A DNA stretch of 64,000 nucleotides from Nitrosomonas sp. (GTDB lineage: Bacteria; Pseudomonadota; Gammaproteobacteria; Burkholderiales; Nitrosomonadaceae): positions 1 through 64,000 of the forward strand of contig JAMXAG010000007.1 of assembly GCA_024281675.1 (NCBI GenBank), written 5' to 3'. Below, piece by piece: positions 28,755 through 40,191 of the stretch. Position numbers and translations under genes: made by a program. The notes under the pieces are model-generated. The model made no database searches and was not told the origin of the DNA. It saw only the letters and a list, made by a program, of their open reading frames with translations. Each line of letters opens with the position of its first letter. Position 1 is the stretch's first letter.

Positions 28755-29435
28755 ATGAATGACCCATCATCAAAAGAACTGATTCGAATTGTATTGATAG
28801 GACAATACAATATTATCCAATACGCTTTTGAAAAGCTAATCCTCCAGCAAAAAAACAAGATGGCTGTTGTCGGCAATTATATGGATTGTACCGAAGCATT
28901 GCCACACCTTGATAGCCTTGCACCTAATGTGATCATCATCAATCCCACGATAGAGGAGGAGAAAAGTTTAGGGACTGTTTTCGATTTAATTATCAAAACT
29001 CACGCCAAGGTACTGATTTTTAAATGGCTAAATAGCTCTGAGATTTATGATAAATTTATTCTCGCAGGTGCACGCGGCTTTCTAGAAAAAGAATTTACCT
29101 TAGATAACATCATAAAAGCTATTGAGAAAGTACATGAAGGGCAATTATGGTTAAGTCAAACGACTATCATACGATTACTCAATGAATTATCTTTGCAAAG
29201 CCTGAAAAAGAGCCATATTCAAAATAAAGATGAAATTCACAAGCTAACGCCTAAAGAAAAAAAAGTATTTTTTACTATGATTGAAAATGTTGAACTACCA
29301 GGCAAAATTGTTGCAGCTAAATTATGTATTACTGAAAGTACCTTGCGAAATCACTTAACTTCGATCTATGAAAAACTGAATATACACAATAAATCAGAAC
29401 TATGGAATTACGTATATAAGCACAAACTTAGATAG
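28755..29435 (+). CDS. LuxR/NarL-type regulator with degenerate receiver domain
   Basis: This 226-residue protein has the length and layout of a NarL/FixJ response regulator: a receiver-like domain at 8-130 and a LuxR-type helix-turn-helix at 155-222 (LTPKEKKVF, ESTLRNHLTSIYEKLNIHNKSELW). The receiver lacks the usual phosphorylation chemistry. The phosphoacceptor Asp is Asn63 (NVIIINPT), and the acidic pair after the first strand is replaced by Gly-Gln (IVLIGQYN). The late Lys in GARGFLEKE remains. It probably acts independently of phosphorylation or through another ligand. No kinase gene is adjacent. smbP follows on the same strand after 182 bp. Confidence 0.85.
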   Translation: MNDPSSKELIRIVLIGQYNIIQYAFEKLILQQKNKMAVVGNYMDCTEALPHLDSLAPNVIIINPTIEEEKSLGTVFDLIIKTHAKVLIFKWLNSSEIYDKFILAGARGFLEKEFTLDNIIKAIEKVHEGQLWLSQTTIIRLLNELSLQSLKKSHIQNKDEIHKLTPKEKKVFFTMIENVELPGKIVAAKLCITESTLRNHLTSIYEKLNIHNKSELWNYVYKHKLR

Positions 29436-29509
29436 TATCCATCTCTGTATATAGTATCGCCCAGTCATTCAATATCTATGGTATAAATAAGCTGTGTATC
29501 GCGGTTAGT

Positions 29510-29538
29510 TTGCCAGAATCACAGTTTAGGTTTTATAT
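29510..29538 (+). promoter_or_regulatory. Candidate sigma-70 promoter of smbP
   Basis: TTGCCA (29510-29515) and TTATAT (29533-29538) are separated by exactly 17 bp and lie about 80 bp before the smbP ATG. The match to consensus is moderate. It is a prediction only. Confidence 0.4.
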
Positions 29539-29617
29539 TCTGTAAAACTGATTCTGTTAATACATAGCAAGTGGTTTTTATTTGTTTTTTTACAACAATA
29601 CAGAAGGAGTTGTCATT

Positions 29618-29956
29618 ATGAAATTGATATCTATGTTTATTAGTGCACTTGCGCTTTTAGCAAGCACCCAACTTCTCGCTTCTGATGCCGGACATACCTC
29701 CGAAGCAATGGAACATGCTGGAAAAGCACAAGCACATGGAGAAATGGGGCATGCAAAAGAAGCTCTCCAGCATGCTAAAGATAGTTTAGCGCACGCCAAA
29801 GCTGCCGGTAAAGAACATGCCGAAGCACATAAACACATGGACGAAGCAGTTAAGCACTTAGAAGAAGCAATTAAACATGCTGAAATGGGACATGGCGAAG
29901 AATCTGCAAAACACACTTCAGAAGCCATGAAACATATCCGCGAATCTGGTCATTAA
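29618..29956 (+). CDS. smbP: Small metal-binding protein SmbP
   Basis: This periplasmic protein of 112 residues is homologous to SmbP, a copper-binding protein first purified from Nitrosomonas europaea and built of repeated seven-residue units folding as a helical bundle. The signal peptide ends near LLASDAG. The mature part is a run of heptad-like units with His and Glu in register (TSEAMEHAGKAQAHGEMGHA, KEALQHAKDSLAHAKAA, HMDEAVKHLEEAIKHAEMGHG). The ATG at 29618 is chosen over the ATG-like start 36 bases earlier because AAGGAG precedes it and the signal peptide begins there. The role is probably copper buffering. It is the best taxonomic marker in the window. Confidence 0.9.
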   Translation: MKLISMFISALALLASTQLLASDAGHTSEAMEHAGKAQAHGEMGHAKEALQHAKDSLAHAKAAGKEHAEAHKHMDEAVKHLEEAIKHAEMGHGEESAKHTSEAMKHIRESGH

Positions 29957-29962
29957 TTTACT

Positions 29963-30017
29963 TTTGCTACTCTTTGCGTTTTTGCTCACAAAAAACAACT
30001 CGGCAAAGAGTAGCAAA
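29963..30017 (+). terminator. Long perfect hairpin behind smbP
   Basis: Fifteen-base arms TTTGCTACTCTTTGC (29963-29977) and GCAAAGAGTAGCAAA (30003-30017) are perfectly complementary across a 25-base loop, starting just after the smbP stop. A T run is lacking, so it may act as an mRNA-end stabiliser or a Rho-assisted terminator. Confidence 0.6.
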
Positions 30018-30122
30018 TCACCCCCCTACTTCATTCAACACTTTCATTCGCTACACTCCAGTTAGTTACAATAATTTTTCATAAAAAATTCAACGGGTTA
30101 CACATTAAGTTTCTTTTCTACC

Positions 30123-30151
30123 TTGAAATTCCTGAAAAGAGTTCATATTAT
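30123..30151 (+). promoter_or_regulatory. groESL promoter (-35 TTGAAA, -10 TATTAT)
   Basis: TTGAAA at 30123-30128 and TATTAT at 30146-30151 are spaced by 17 bp. The predicted start site, near 30158, falls inside the CIRCE operator, so HrcA bound there would block initiation. This is the arrangement expected for HrcA-controlled groE operons. Confidence 0.75.
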
Positions 30152-30177
30152 TAGCACTCATAGTTGATGAGTGCTAA
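30151..30177 (+). promoter_or_regulatory. CIRCE operator (HrcA-binding site)
   Basis: The sequence is a perfect match to the CIRCE consensus: TTAGCACTC, nine bases, GAGTGCTAA. Complementarity extends a few bases further on both sides. It overlaps the last base of the -10 box and the predicted transcription start of groES-groEL. The repressor gene hrcA is not in the window. Confidence 0.97.
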
Positions 30178-30287
30178 TAATTCTTTTGTTAGCCATCTAC
30201 TAGACGCTTAAAATCTAAGATCAGATTCACCAATGGCTTGATATATAAGCTTTGTATTATTTTTTAACCATAAATAGGAGAAGAAGC

Positions 30288-30578
30288 ATGAAAATTCGCC
30301 CCTTACATGATCGTGTTGTAGTAAAACGCCTCGAAGACGAGCGTAAAACAGCTTCAGGTATTGTTATTCCAGATAGTGCAGCTGAAAAACCAGATCAAGG
30401 AGAAGTCATCGCAGTTGGTAAAGGAAAAGTAGGTGATGATGGGAAAGTTCGTCCTTTGGAAGTTAAAGTAGGCGACAAAGTATTATTTAGCAAATATGGC
30501 GGTCAATCGGTAAAAATTCAAGGTGAAGAACTTTTAGTCATGCGAGAAGAAGATATCATGGGTGTTATTGAAGGGTAA
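30288..30578 (+). CDS. groES: Co-chaperonin GroES
   Basis: This 10-kDa co-chaperonin caps GroEL rings. The ATG at 30288 ([17 protein letters not shown]) gives the standard 96 residues and is preceded by AGGAGAAG. The 12 additional codons upstream in the open frame are not translated in the family. The mobile-loop region [12 protein letters not shown] (here [12 protein letters not shown]) and the C-terminal [16 protein letters not shown] block are intact. It is the first gene of the groESL operon, with 67 bp to groEL. Confidence 0.98.
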   Translation: MKIRPLHDRVVVKRLEDERKTASGIVIPDSAAEKPDQGEVIAVGKGKVGDDGKVRPLEVKVGDKVLFSKYGGQSVKIQGEELLVMREEDIMGVIEG

Positions 30579-30627
30579 ATAATACACTTTGTTGCATTAA
30601 CTCAATATTCAATATCGTATTTTTTAA

Positions 30628-32298
<1,671 letters not shown>

Positions 32299-32327
32299 TT
32301 TCCCTCAGATTTACCTTTCTATTTCCT

Positions 32328-32362
32328 AAAAAACCCCCAATTATTTTAATTGGGGGTTTTTT
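32328..32362 (+). terminator. Intrinsic terminator of groESL
   Basis: The arms (CCCCCAATTA and TAATTGGGGG around a TTT loop) are flanked by an A6 run on the left and a T6 run on the right. This is a textbook Rho-independent terminator that also works in the opposite direction. Confidence 0.95.
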
Positions 32363-32456
32363 ATTCAAAGCAGAATATCTATGCATTAGCAAAATAATTG
32401 CTCTTGCTGTCTTTTTTATTTTTTGAATAAGAACACAATCATGATAAATTCAAATA

Positions 32457-33206
32457 ATGGAAACATTTAAAGATTATTTACCTGCAGAAAACTTTCTCCA
32501 AGATCGCGTTATTTTAATTACTGGTGCAGGACAAGGAATAGGACGAGAGGCTGCTCTCGCTTATGCTGCGCATGGTGCAACTGTGATACTGCATGGACGC
32601 AAAGTACAGAAATTAGAATCAGTTTTTGATGAAATTGCTCTTTTAGGTAAATCTGAAGCATTTATTTACCCTTTAGATCTCGAGAAAGCGGAAGAAAAAG
32701 ATTTTCAAATCACAGCACAATCAATTGCACAACAAATCGGGCGCTTGGATGGAATTCTTTATAATGCTGCTTTTTTGTATGGCTTAACACCCATGCAGAA
32801 TCAAACTATTGAACAATGGCGTACGGTGTTACAAGTTAATCTCATATCTTCTTTCGCATTGACTAAAGCGTGTCTACCCCTTCTTAAAGCGGCTCCCGAT
32901 GCAAGTATTATTATGACCTCAGATTCGCATACGGCCGAACCAACAGCTTACTGGGGACCGTTTCTTGTAGCAAAAGCAGGTATCGAAGCCTTGGTAAAGA
33001 GCTTGGCAGATGAATGGGAGAAAACGATACCGCACCTACGTATTAACAGCATAATACCAGGAGTGGTAAATTCCCCTCAACGAGCAAAGACTCACCCTGG
33101 CGAGGTAAAACAAAATATACGGCAACCTCAGGACATAATACCAACCTATCTATATTTGATGGGTTCAGATAGTTGTCATATGAGCGGTAAAACGATATTT
33201 TGCTGA
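32457..33206 (+). CDS. YciK-like SDR protein with altered catalytic residues
   Basis: This short-chain dehydrogenase/reductase fold protein of 249 residues is closest by eye to YciK. The nucleotide-binding motif TGAGQGIGRE, the structural NAA (YNAAFLYG) and the lysine of the active site (Lys173) are present. Compared with the YciK block TSSS...WGAYAASK, it reads TSDS...WGPFLVAK. The catalytic Ser is therefore Asp156 and the catalytic Tyr is Phe169. The enzyme is likely inactive as a classical dehydrogenase or has another role. It lies between the groEL terminator and tRNA-Leu and appears monocistronic. Confidence 0.85.
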   Translation: METFKDYLPAENFLQDRVILITGAGQGIGREAALAYAAHGATVILHGRKVQKLESVFDEIALLGKSEAFIYPLDLEKAEEKDFQITAQSIAQQIGRLDGILYNAAFLYGLTPMQNQTIEQWRTVLQVNLISSFALTKACLPLLKAAPDASIIMTSDSHTAEPTAYWGPFLVAKAGIEALVKSLADEWEKTIPHLRINSIIPGVVNSPQRAKTHPGEVKQNIRQPQDIIPTYLYLMGSDSCHMSGKTIFC

Positions 33207-33289
33207 TCTAATAAAAGGCAAGCTGCGATTAGTCGGAATAGTAGGTATAATTTGCCGGGTTCAAAGTATTCTGACGAGAACAATCGATT

Positions 33290-33374
<85 letters not shown>

Positions 33375-33484
33375 AATCAATTAATAAGAATACTCACATT
33401 GTTCTATTTGTCGCTTAAACCGGCATTCGTTGTCAGATAATAGTTTGACACATATTTGCACATATTAACAAATCAGGAATTTGG

Positions 33485-34810
33485 ATGGAATCAAATATAG
33501 AAAACCTCGGTGCATTGAAACGACGTATTGCCGTTTCAATTGCTCCTGAGAAACTTCAAGCTGAAGTCGAGAATCGCTTAAGAAAAATCGCAAGAACTGC
33601 CAAACTGGCCGGTTTTCGCCCTGGTAAAGTTCCTTTAAAGATTATTACACAAATGTATGGCGCTCAAGCACATCAAGATGCGCTTAACGATAAGATACAC
33701 GATGAGTTTATTAATGCGGTTAAACAGCATAACCTTAAAATTGTAGGTCATCCGCACTTCGAAGCAAATTCAATAAACGATAATGCTTCATCTATTGAAT
33801 TTGCTGCTACCTTTGAAGTTTATCCAGAGATATCAATTGGCGATTTAAGTCAGCATTCAATTGAACGACCCGAAACACAAATAACCGATGTTGATGTAGA
33901 TAAAACACTTGATGTAATACGCAAACGTCAAACACACTATGAACCAATCAGTAATCGAGAAGCTCAAGAAGGAGATCAAGTTAAAATAGATTTTCATGGA
34001 TTATTAGGCGGTAAAGACTTTGCTGGTGGCAAAGCGCAGAATGTCCATTTAATCATTGGAGAAGGAAGGTTCCTTAAAGATTTTGAAGCATTCTTGTTGG
34101 GTATGAAAGCAGGAGAAAGCAAAACATTTGATGTAACTTTCCCGGAGAATTACCATAATAAAGATCTTGCCAACAAAACCGTTACATTTGAAGTAAAACT
34201 CATTGCAATCAATAAGCCAATACTACCCGATATTGATAGTGATTTTGCTAAATCCCTAGGTATTAATAATGGCGAGATAAGTGAATTACGAAATGCGATA
34301 AAACGAGATTTAGAAAATGAGGCCTCAAAACGAGTAAAATCAAAACTCAAAGAGCAAATTATGCAAACACTATTGGATGCAGCACAAATTGAAGCACCCG
34401 ATGTTTTAATTAAGCAAGAAACCGGAAGACTTATGCAAGATGCTCAAGAAAATTTGCAAAATAAAGGTATAAAATCGGCTGAAATACAACTGACTCCCGA
34501 ACTCTTTAGGCAAAAAGCGGAATATCGCGTTAAATTAGGGTTGATTTTGTCAGAACTGGTAAAGCTTCATTCCCTTAAAGCAAAACCAGAACAAGTTCGA
34601 GGTCTTATTGAAGATATTGCACAAAGTTATGAGAACCCAGAACAAGTGATCAAGTGGCATTATTCCTCAAAAGAACATTTACAAGAAGCAGAAGCATTGG
34701 TGTTAGAAGAAAATGTCGTCAAATGGGCACTTGACAAAGTAAGGCTCACCACTAAATCTATAACCTTCGATGAACTAATGGGATTGCCACAACATGAAAC
34801 AAGTATTTGA
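33485..34810 (+). CDS. tig: Trigger factor
   Basis: This ribosome-bound chaperone and peptidyl-prolyl isomerase is 441 residues long, the usual size. The N-terminal ribosome-binding domain contains the signature [10 protein letters not shown] (family GFRxGKxP). The FKBP-like domain (about 150-245) includes [11 protein letters not shown] and [23 protein letters not shown]. The C-terminal helical arms complete the protein. It heads the tig-clpP-clpX-lon cluster and overlaps clpP by 17 bases. Confidence 0.97.
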   Translation: MESNIENLGALKRRIAVSIAPEKLQAEVENRLRKIARTAKLAGFRPGKVPLKIITQMYGAQAHQDALNDKIHDEFINAVKQHNLKIVGHPHFEANSINDNASSIEFAATFEVYPEISIGDLSQHSIERPETQITDVDVDKTLDVIRKRQTHYEPISNREAQEGDQVKIDFHGLLGGKDFAGGKAQNVHLIIGEGRFLKDFEAFLLGMKAGESKTFDVTFPENYHNKDLANKTVTFEVKLIAINKPILPDIDSDFAKSLGINNGEISELRNAIKRDLENEASKRVKSKLKEQIMQTLLDAAQIEAPDVLIKQETGRLMQDAQENLQNKGIKSAEIQLTPELFRQKAEYRVKLGLILSELVKLHSLKAKPEQVRGLIEDIAQSYENPEQVIKWHYSSKEHLQEAEALVLEENVVKWALDKVRLTTKSITFDELMGLPQHETSI

Positions 34811-35444
34811 TCAAATTTCAGATTTAGAGCCAAAAAACCTAGGATTAATTCCTATGGTGATCGAAACCAGTGGAAGAGGTGAGCGAGCTTATGATATTTA
34901 CTCACGCTTACTTAAAGAAAGGGTCGTTTTTCTAGTTGGGCCTGTTAATGAAATCTCTGCCAATCTCATTGTTGCACAATTTCTATTTCTGGAATCTGAG
35001 AATTCAGAAAAAGATATTTATTTTTATATTAATTCGCCCGGAGGAATGGTATCTGCAGGTTTAGCCATTTATGACACAATGCAATATATCAAACCTGATA
35101 TTAGTACTTTGTGTATTGGTCAAGCTGCGAGCATGGGTGCATTGTTGCTTACTGCGGGACAAAAAGGGAAACGTTATTGCCTGCCTAATTCACGCGTGAT
35201 GATTCATCAACCCTTAGGAGGATTCCAAGGGCAAGCTTCAGATATTGAAATTCATGCACGCGAAATACTGTATCTTAAAGACAAGCTCAATGAGATCATG
35301 GCACTGCATACAGGTAGGTCGATATCAGATATCGAAAAAGATACTGATCGAGATAACTTCATGAGCGCTTCCGAATCAGTTAACTATGGTCTTGTTGATG
35401 CGGTATTGACACATAGGGATGAAAATAAAAACCAGATGGGTTAA
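34794..35444 (+). CDS. clpP: ATP-dependent Clp protease proteolytic subunit
   Basis: This serine protease of 216 residues forms the double-heptamer chamber served by ClpX. The N-terminal propeptide region precedes the conserved [23 protein letters not shown]. The catalytic Ser is in [11 protein letters not shown], His in [10 protein letters not shown], and Asp further on in the [16 protein letters not shown] segment. Its start lies within the last codons of tig, suggesting coupled translation. clpX follows after 64 bp. Confidence 0.98.
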   Translation: MKQVFDQISDLEPKNLGLIPMVIETSGRGERAYDIYSRLLKERVVFLVGPVNEISANLIVAQFLFLESENSEKDIYFYINSPGGMVSAGLAIYDTMQYIKPDISTLCIGQAASMGALLLTAGQKGKRYCLPNSRVMIHQPLGGFQGQASDIEIHAREILYLKDKLNEIMALHTGRSISDIEKDTDRDNFMSASESVNYGLVDAVLTHRDENKNQMG

Positions 35445-35508
35445 TGTTGCATATTAAAACTTAACAAGATTTTTTGTATTTCAATTCGATTACTGTAGGA
35501 TAAAGAAT

Positions 35509-36786
35509 ATGCCAGACAAAGCTAGCAGTGAAAAACTTCTATATTGTTCTTTTTGTGGCAAAAGTCAACATGAAGTAAGAAAACTTATCGCAGGTCCTTC
35601 AGTATTTATTTGTGATGAATGCATTGATCTATGCAACGATATTATTCGAGAAGAAATACAAAATGATGAAGCTTCCAAGCTAGTTAAATCTGATTTGCCT
35701 GTACCGCGAGAAATTTCTCAAATTCTTGATCAATACGTAATTGGTCAAGAATCGGCAAAGAAGATCCTATCTGTGGCCGTTTATAATCACTATAAACGCC
35801 TCAGAAACACTAGTGATCTTAACAAAAATGATGAAGTAGAATTATCAAAAAGCAATATTTTGCTTGTTGGCCCAACGGGGTCAGGTAAAACTTTATTAGC
35901 ACAAACCTTAGCGCGACTTCTGGATGTACCTTTTATTATGGCTGATGCTACTGCATTAACCGAAGCAGGCTATGTAGGTGAGGACGTAGAAAACATTATC
36001 CAAAAATTACTACAAAAATGTAATTATGATGCAGAAAAAGCGCAGACAGGGATCGTGTATATTGATGAAATCGATAAGATTTCACGTAAATCAGACAATC
36101 CATCCATCACAAGAGATGTTTCAGGTGAAGGTGTACAACAAGCACTATTAAAATTAATTGAAGGAACCATTGCAATGGTTCCTCCGCAAGGGGGACGAAA
36201 ACATCCTAATCAAGAATTTATTCAAGTGGATACCACTAACATTCTGTTTATTTGTGGCGGTGCCTTTGATGGATTAGATAAAGTCATTAGAGCACGGACT
36301 GAAAAAAGTGGTATTGGGTTTAGCGTAAACGTTAAAAGCCAGAAAGGTGAAAGTATTAACAAAGCGTTAGCACAAGTTGAACCCGAGGATTTAGTTAAAT
36401 TTGGATTAATTCCAGAATTCGTCGGACGATTGCCTGTTGTTGCGACATTAGAAGAATTAAATGAAGAAGCGTTGATCCAGATTCTTACTGAACCGAAAAA
36501 TGCACTTATTAAGCAATATCAAAAAATGTTCAACATGGAAGGCGGTGTTGATCTTGAATTTCGCGATGCCGCTTTAAAATCCATTGCAAAAAAAGCATTG
36601 ACACGAAAAACCGGCGCGAGAGGATTGCGATCAATCCTTGAAGAAATATTATTGGATATTATGTACGATCTTCCCTCATTGGAAAACGTTTCAAAAGTTG
36701 TCATTGACTACAACACCTCTAATAACGATATAAAACCGATACTTATTTATTCTGATCAACCTAAAGTTGCTAAACGATCAAAATAA
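35509..36786 (+). CDS. clpX: Clp protease ATPase subunit ClpX
   Basis: This AAA+ unfoldase of 425 residues feeds substrates to ClpP. The N-terminal zinc-binding domain has CSFCGK and CDECIDLC. The ATPase module has Walker A GPTGSGKT, Walker [11 protein letters not shown], the pore-loop region and the IGF loop for ClpP docking (KSGIGFSVN). Sensor and arginine-finger motifs follow ([22 protein letters not shown]). It is complete and of normal length and belongs to the tig-clpP-clpX-lon cluster. Confidence 0.98.
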   Translation: MPDKASSEKLLYCSFCGKSQHEVRKLIAGPSVFICDECIDLCNDIIREEIQNDEASKLVKSDLPVPREISQILDQYVIGQESAKKILSVAVYNHYKRLRNTSDLNKNDEVELSKSNILLVGPTGSGKTLLAQTLARLLDVPFIMADATALTEAGYVGEDVENIIQKLLQKCNYDAEKAQTGIVYIDEIDKISRKSDNPSITRDVSGEGVQQALLKLIEGTIAMVPPQGGRKHPNQEFIQVDTTNILFICGGAFDGLDKVIRARTEKSGIGFSVNVKSQKGESINKALAQVEPEDLVKFGLIPEFVGRLPVVATLEELNEEALIQILTEPKNALIKQYQKMFNMEGGVDLEFRDAALKSIAKKALTRKTGARGLRSILEEILLDIMYDLPSLENVSKVVIDYNTSNNDIKPILIYSDQPKVAKRSK

Positions 36787-36964
36787 CCCTCTTATTCAAT
36801 GATCTGAAATTGACTATTTGGTATATAACCTAATTAAGATTCACGAGTTGGTAAATTATAGAAGCTTTAGTAGCTTAAAAATTTTCCTGCTCTTGAATTT
36901 ATTGGGAGTATGCAAATCTAACTAGCAAATACAATCAACCAATAACTCATCATTAAGTAATATT

Positions 36965-39376
36965 ATGATTCCTTCAAACGATAACTCTGAACAGTTAGTT
37001 CTACCACTACTGCCATTACGCGACGTAGTAGTTTTTCCACATATGGTAATCCCTTTGTTTGTAGGCAGACAAAAATCCATCAAGGCGCTTGAATATGCAA
37101 TGGAGTCTAATAAAAATATTTTATTAGTAGCACAAAGAGTAGCCTCTACTGACGATCCTGAACCTGAAGATCTCTATCATGTATGCAGTGTAGCGAGCTT
37201 ATTACAAATGCTAAAACTCCCGGATGGAACGGTTAAAGTATTAGTAGAAGGCAATTATCGCGCTAGGGTATTAGAACTTATTGATACGGGAAATCATTTT
37301 TCTGCGAATGTTACAAAGATAACATCTGAAAGTAACAATAACGCAGAAGCAGAAGCTATGCGGCGTGCTATTGTTACTCAGTTCGATCAATATGTAAAAC
37401 TTAACAAAAAAATTCCCCATGAAATCATTACTTCGCTCAATGAAATTGAGGATGCAGGGCGTTTAGCCGATACCATCGCTGCTTATTTGCCACTCAAGTT
37501 AGAACAAAAACAAGAAATCTTAGAGTTATTTGATGTTTCCAAACGCCTTGAACATATGCTCGGGTTGTTAGAAACAGAACTGGACATTCTTCAAGTTGAA
37601 AAACGCATCCGTGGCCGGGTAAAGCGCCAAATGGAGAAGAGTCAACGTGATTACTATCTCAATGAACAAGTTAAAGCTATTCAGAAAGAGTTAGGTGAAG
37701 GTGAGGACGGTGCAGATTTAGAAGAAATCGAAAGAAAAATTAAGCTCGCACAGATGCCTAAAGAAGCGCACACAAAAGCAGAATCCGAGTTAAAAAAACT
37801 TCGACTTATGTCACCAATGTCTGCTGAAGCAACAGTAGTGCGTAATTACATCGACGCATTGTTGGCGTTACCTTGGAAGAAGAAAAATAAAGTCAATGCA
37901 AATTTAAAAACAGCAGAGGCCGAGCTTGATAAAGATCATTATGGATTAGAAAAAATTAAAGAGCGGATTGTTGAATATCTAGCTGTACAACAACGCGTCA
38001 ATAAACTTAAAGCTCCTATTCTATGTCTAGTAGGTCCCCCAGGTGTCGGCAAAACATCACTCGGTCAATCCATTGCTCGCGCTACTAACAGAAAATTCGT
38101 GCGAATGTCACTAGGTGGCCTGCGTGATGAAGCTGAAATCCGTGGTCACCGCAAAACTTACATTGGCTCAATGCCCGGTAAAATTTTGCACAACATGAGC
38201 AAAGTGGGAGTAAAAAATCCACTATTTCTATTAGATGAAGTCGATAAAATGGGTATGGATTTTCGTGGCGATCCTGCTTCGGCTTTGTTGGAAGTACTCG
38301 ACCCTGAGCAGAATAGCACCTTTGTCGATCACTATATTGAAGTAGAGTATGATTTATCTGACGTCATGTTTGTCGCCACAGCAAATTCTTTAAATATACC
38401 CCCGGCACTGTTGGACCGTATGGAAGTTATTCAACTATCTGGATATACGGAGGAAGAAAAACTTAATATTTCGAAACGATATTTGTTAACTAAACAAATG
38501 CAAAATCATGGTCTGAAAGATATTGAATTATCAGTTTCAGATAATGCGCTACGCGATATTGCTCGCTATTATACAAGAGAGGCAGGCGTTCGCTCAATGG
38601 AACGAGAAATTTCAAAAATCTGCCGTAAAGCTGTAAAAGCTATACTAACCAAGAAAAACAAAATTAAAGTAGTGGTTACATCGCGTAATCTTGATAAATT
38701 CTTGGGTGTCAGACGCTACAGTTATGGTATCGCTGAAGAAAAAAACCACGTAGGGCAAGTAACTGGATTAGCATGGACCGAAGTTGGTGGTGAACTGCTA
38801 ACAATTGAAACTGTTGCAATGCCAGGTAAAGGAAAAACGATCACTACTGGAAAACTGGGTGAGGTGATGCAAGAGTCTATCCAAGCGGCCCTTTCAGTGG
38901 TTAGAAATCGCTCTCATATGTTAGGCATAGCAGAAGATTTCTATCAAAAAAATGACATTCACATTCATCTTCCAGAAGGTGCAACTCCTAAAGACGGCCC
39001 AAGCGCAGGGATTGGTATTTGTGTTGCCATTGTATCTACTCTGACAAATATTGCAGTAAGAGCTGACGTTGCCATGACGGGTGAAATCACTTTGCGAGGA
39101 GAAGTATTGCCCATTGGTGGTTTAAAAGAAAAGCTACTCGCTGCGCACCGAGGTGGAATTAAAACAGTAATTATTCCAGAGAAAAATGTTAAAGACCTAG
39201 TGGATATCCCTACAAACATTAAGGAACAACTGGATATTCATTCCGTAAAATGGATAGATCAAGTGTTAGATCTTGCTCTAGAACATAAACCTGAAACTGC
39301 TTCGACAAAACTTTCGATTGCACAACTACCATCAACTGAAGAAACTCTCATAGAGCCTATGATCATTAAACATTAA
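36965..39376 (+). CDS. lon: ATP-dependent protease La (Lon)
   Basis: This 803-residue Lon has the N-terminal LAN domain ([23 protein letters not shown]), the AAA+ domain with Walker [12 protein letters not shown] and Walker [12 protein letters not shown], and a C-terminal protease domain with the Ser/Lys dyad (catalytic Ser in [10 protein letters not shown], Lys in [14 protein letters not shown]). A 178-bp gap separates it from clpX, so it may also have its own promoter. Its terminator hairpin at 39390-39439 is interrupted in the T tract by an IS insertion. Confidence 0.98.
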   Translation: MIPSNDNSEQLVLPLLPLRDVVVFPHMVIPLFVGRQKSIKALEYAMESNKNILLVAQRVASTDDPEPEDLYHVCSVASLLQMLKLPDGTVKVLVEGNYRARVLELIDTGNHFSANVTKITSESNNNAEAEAMRRAIVTQFDQYVKLNKKIPHEIITSLNEIEDAGRLADTIAAYLPLKLEQKQEILELFDVSKRLEHMLGLLETELDILQVEKRIRGRVKRQMEKSQRDYYLNEQVKAIQKELGEGEDGADLEEIERKIKLAQMPKEAHTKAESELKKLRLMSPMSAEATVVRNYIDALLALPWKKKNKVNANLKTAEAELDKDHYGLEKIKERIVEYLAVQQRVNKLKAPILCLVGPPGVGKTSLGQSIARATNRKFVRMSLGGLRDEAEIRGHRKTYIGSMPGKILHNMSKVGVKNPLFLLDEVDKMGMDFRGDPASALLEVLDPEQNSTFVDHYIEVEYDLSDVMFVATANSLNIPPALLDRMEVIQLSGYTEEEKLNISKRYLLTKQMQNHGLKDIELSVSDNALRDIARYYTREAGVRSMEREISKICRKAVKAILTKKNKIKVVVTSRNLDKFLGVRRYSYGIAEEKNHVGQVTGLAWTEVGGELLTIETVAMPGKGKTITTGKLGEVMQESIQAALSVVRNRSHMLGIAEDFYQKNDIHIHLPEGATPKDGPSAGIGICVAIVSTLTNIAVRADVAMTGEITLRGEVLPIGGLKEKLLAAHRGGIKTVIIPEKNVKDLVDIPTNIKEQLDIHSVKWIDQVLDLALEHKPETASTKLSIAQLPSTEETLIEPMIIKH

Positions 39377-39389
39377 TTTCTTATGCAAC

Positions 39390-39448
39390 TATATACGCGT
39401 ATCTTAAGTGCTATGGAAGCCATAAAATGCGCGTATATAAATTTTTAA
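39390..39448 (+). terminator. lon terminator, T tract occupied by IS insertion
   Basis: Perfect 10-bp arms TATATACGCG (39390-39399) and CGCGTATATA (39430-39439) are followed by AATTTTTAA. The ATTTTTAA at 39441-39448 is the left target duplication of the IS, and the second copy continues at 40174-40181. The hairpin is intact. The original downstream sequence has been moved to the far side of the IS. Confidence 0.7.
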
Positions 39449-40173
39449 GGCTCTAGACTACAGAGTTAATAATATCTGATGATTTGCCATAGTTCATTAG
39501 CAAGCTCATCAGGTTGTTTTTTCCAACGCCACTCAGATTCTTTTAAATGCAGCGCAAAGTTAACCGACACACCGTTAAACTTTGCCAGCCGCCGCTTGGT
39601 AAAACTCCAAAACGATTCAATACCGTTAATATGGCAATGCCCATCCCGAGCAAATTCATTATCACCATGAGATACACGAAAATGCTTGGAATATCCTACA
39701 TCTACCAAACCATTGTAACCGCGCCAACCATCACTATAAATGACACTTTCAATGGATACTTTACCCAGTATCACCGCTTGTAAAGTCAGTCGCTTACAGT
39801 CTGACACTATTTCGGTATATACCCTGCCATCTCGCTCAAACACACCAAATACAGGTTGCTTTAGTGTACCGCGACCGCGCTTGAGTTTGCCATGATAACC
39901 ACGTTGCCGTTTTCCACCAAAATAGCTTTCATCAACTTCCACTTTGCCTAACAGCTTGTCTTTAAGGGCAGTCTGATGGTTATAGATTACTTGCCTGAAA
40001 ATGCCATACCAACGATTAATCGTGTTACGATTTTTACCTATCAGCAGAGCTGTTTTGCTGGCAGGTATATCAATGCAAAAGCATTGAATTATTTTTTTAA
40101 TGTAATAGTCGCTTAATTTACTGTTTCTTAACATCTTACTAGACTAACAGATCGTGTCTGCTAGTCTAGAGCC
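39449..40173 (-). mobile_element. Complete IS1595-family (IS1016-like) insertion sequence, 725 bp
   Basis: The terminal inverted repeats GGCTCTAGACTA (39449-39460) and TAGTCTAGAGCC (40162-40173) are perfect over 12 bp. An 8-bp target duplication ATTTTTAA flanks the element (39441-39448 and 40174-40181), matching the duplication length typical for this family. One transposase gene fills the element on the minus strand. The intact ends and perfect duplication indicate a recent insertion. A second copy end lies at 1-75. Confidence 0.95.
39466..40134 (-). CDS. IS1595-family transposase
   Basis: This complete transposase of 222 residues catalyses cut-and-paste movement of the host IS. It has an N-terminal region with a helix-turn-helix-like segment (LLIGKNRNTINRWYGIFRQ). 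The ISXO2-like DDE domain has Asp68 in GKVEVDESYFGG, Asp135 in VIYSDGWRGY, and the HINGIESFWSFTKRRLAKFNG motif with Asn170/Glu173 for the last acidic or polar position and basic residues typical of this family. It lacks the N-terminal zinc ribbon of longer relatives, as in the IS1016 group. No frameshift or stop interrupts it. Confidence 0.93.
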   Translation of the reverse strand: MLRNSKLSDYYIKKIIQCFCIDIPASKTALLIGKNRNTINRWYGIFRQVIYNHQTALKDKLLGKVEVDESYFGGKRQRGYHGKLKRGRGTLKQPVFGVFERDGRVYTEIVSDCKRLTLQAVILGKVSIESVIYSDGWRGYNGLVDVGYSKHFRVSHGDNEFARDGHCHINGIESFWSFTKRRLAKFNGVSVNFALHLKESEWRWKKQPDELANELWQIIRYY

Positions 40174-40191
40174 ATTTTTAAAAACAAGAAA

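Larger units (their letters stand above)
29957..30287. other. Intergenic region between smbP and groES
   Basis: No gene is seen. It holds the smbP 3' hairpin (29963-30017), the groE promoter (30123-30151), the CIRCE operator (30151-30177), and a groES leader of about 130 bases ending in an AGGAGAAG ribosome-binding site. Confidence 0.8.

Noticed and set aside
29590-29928. A 112-codon minus-strand frame opposite smbP, rich in Cys, Ala and Ser
   Set aside because: It is the antisense of the repetitive HA/EA codons of smbP. The apparent cysteine richness comes from the complement of GCA/TGC-type codons.
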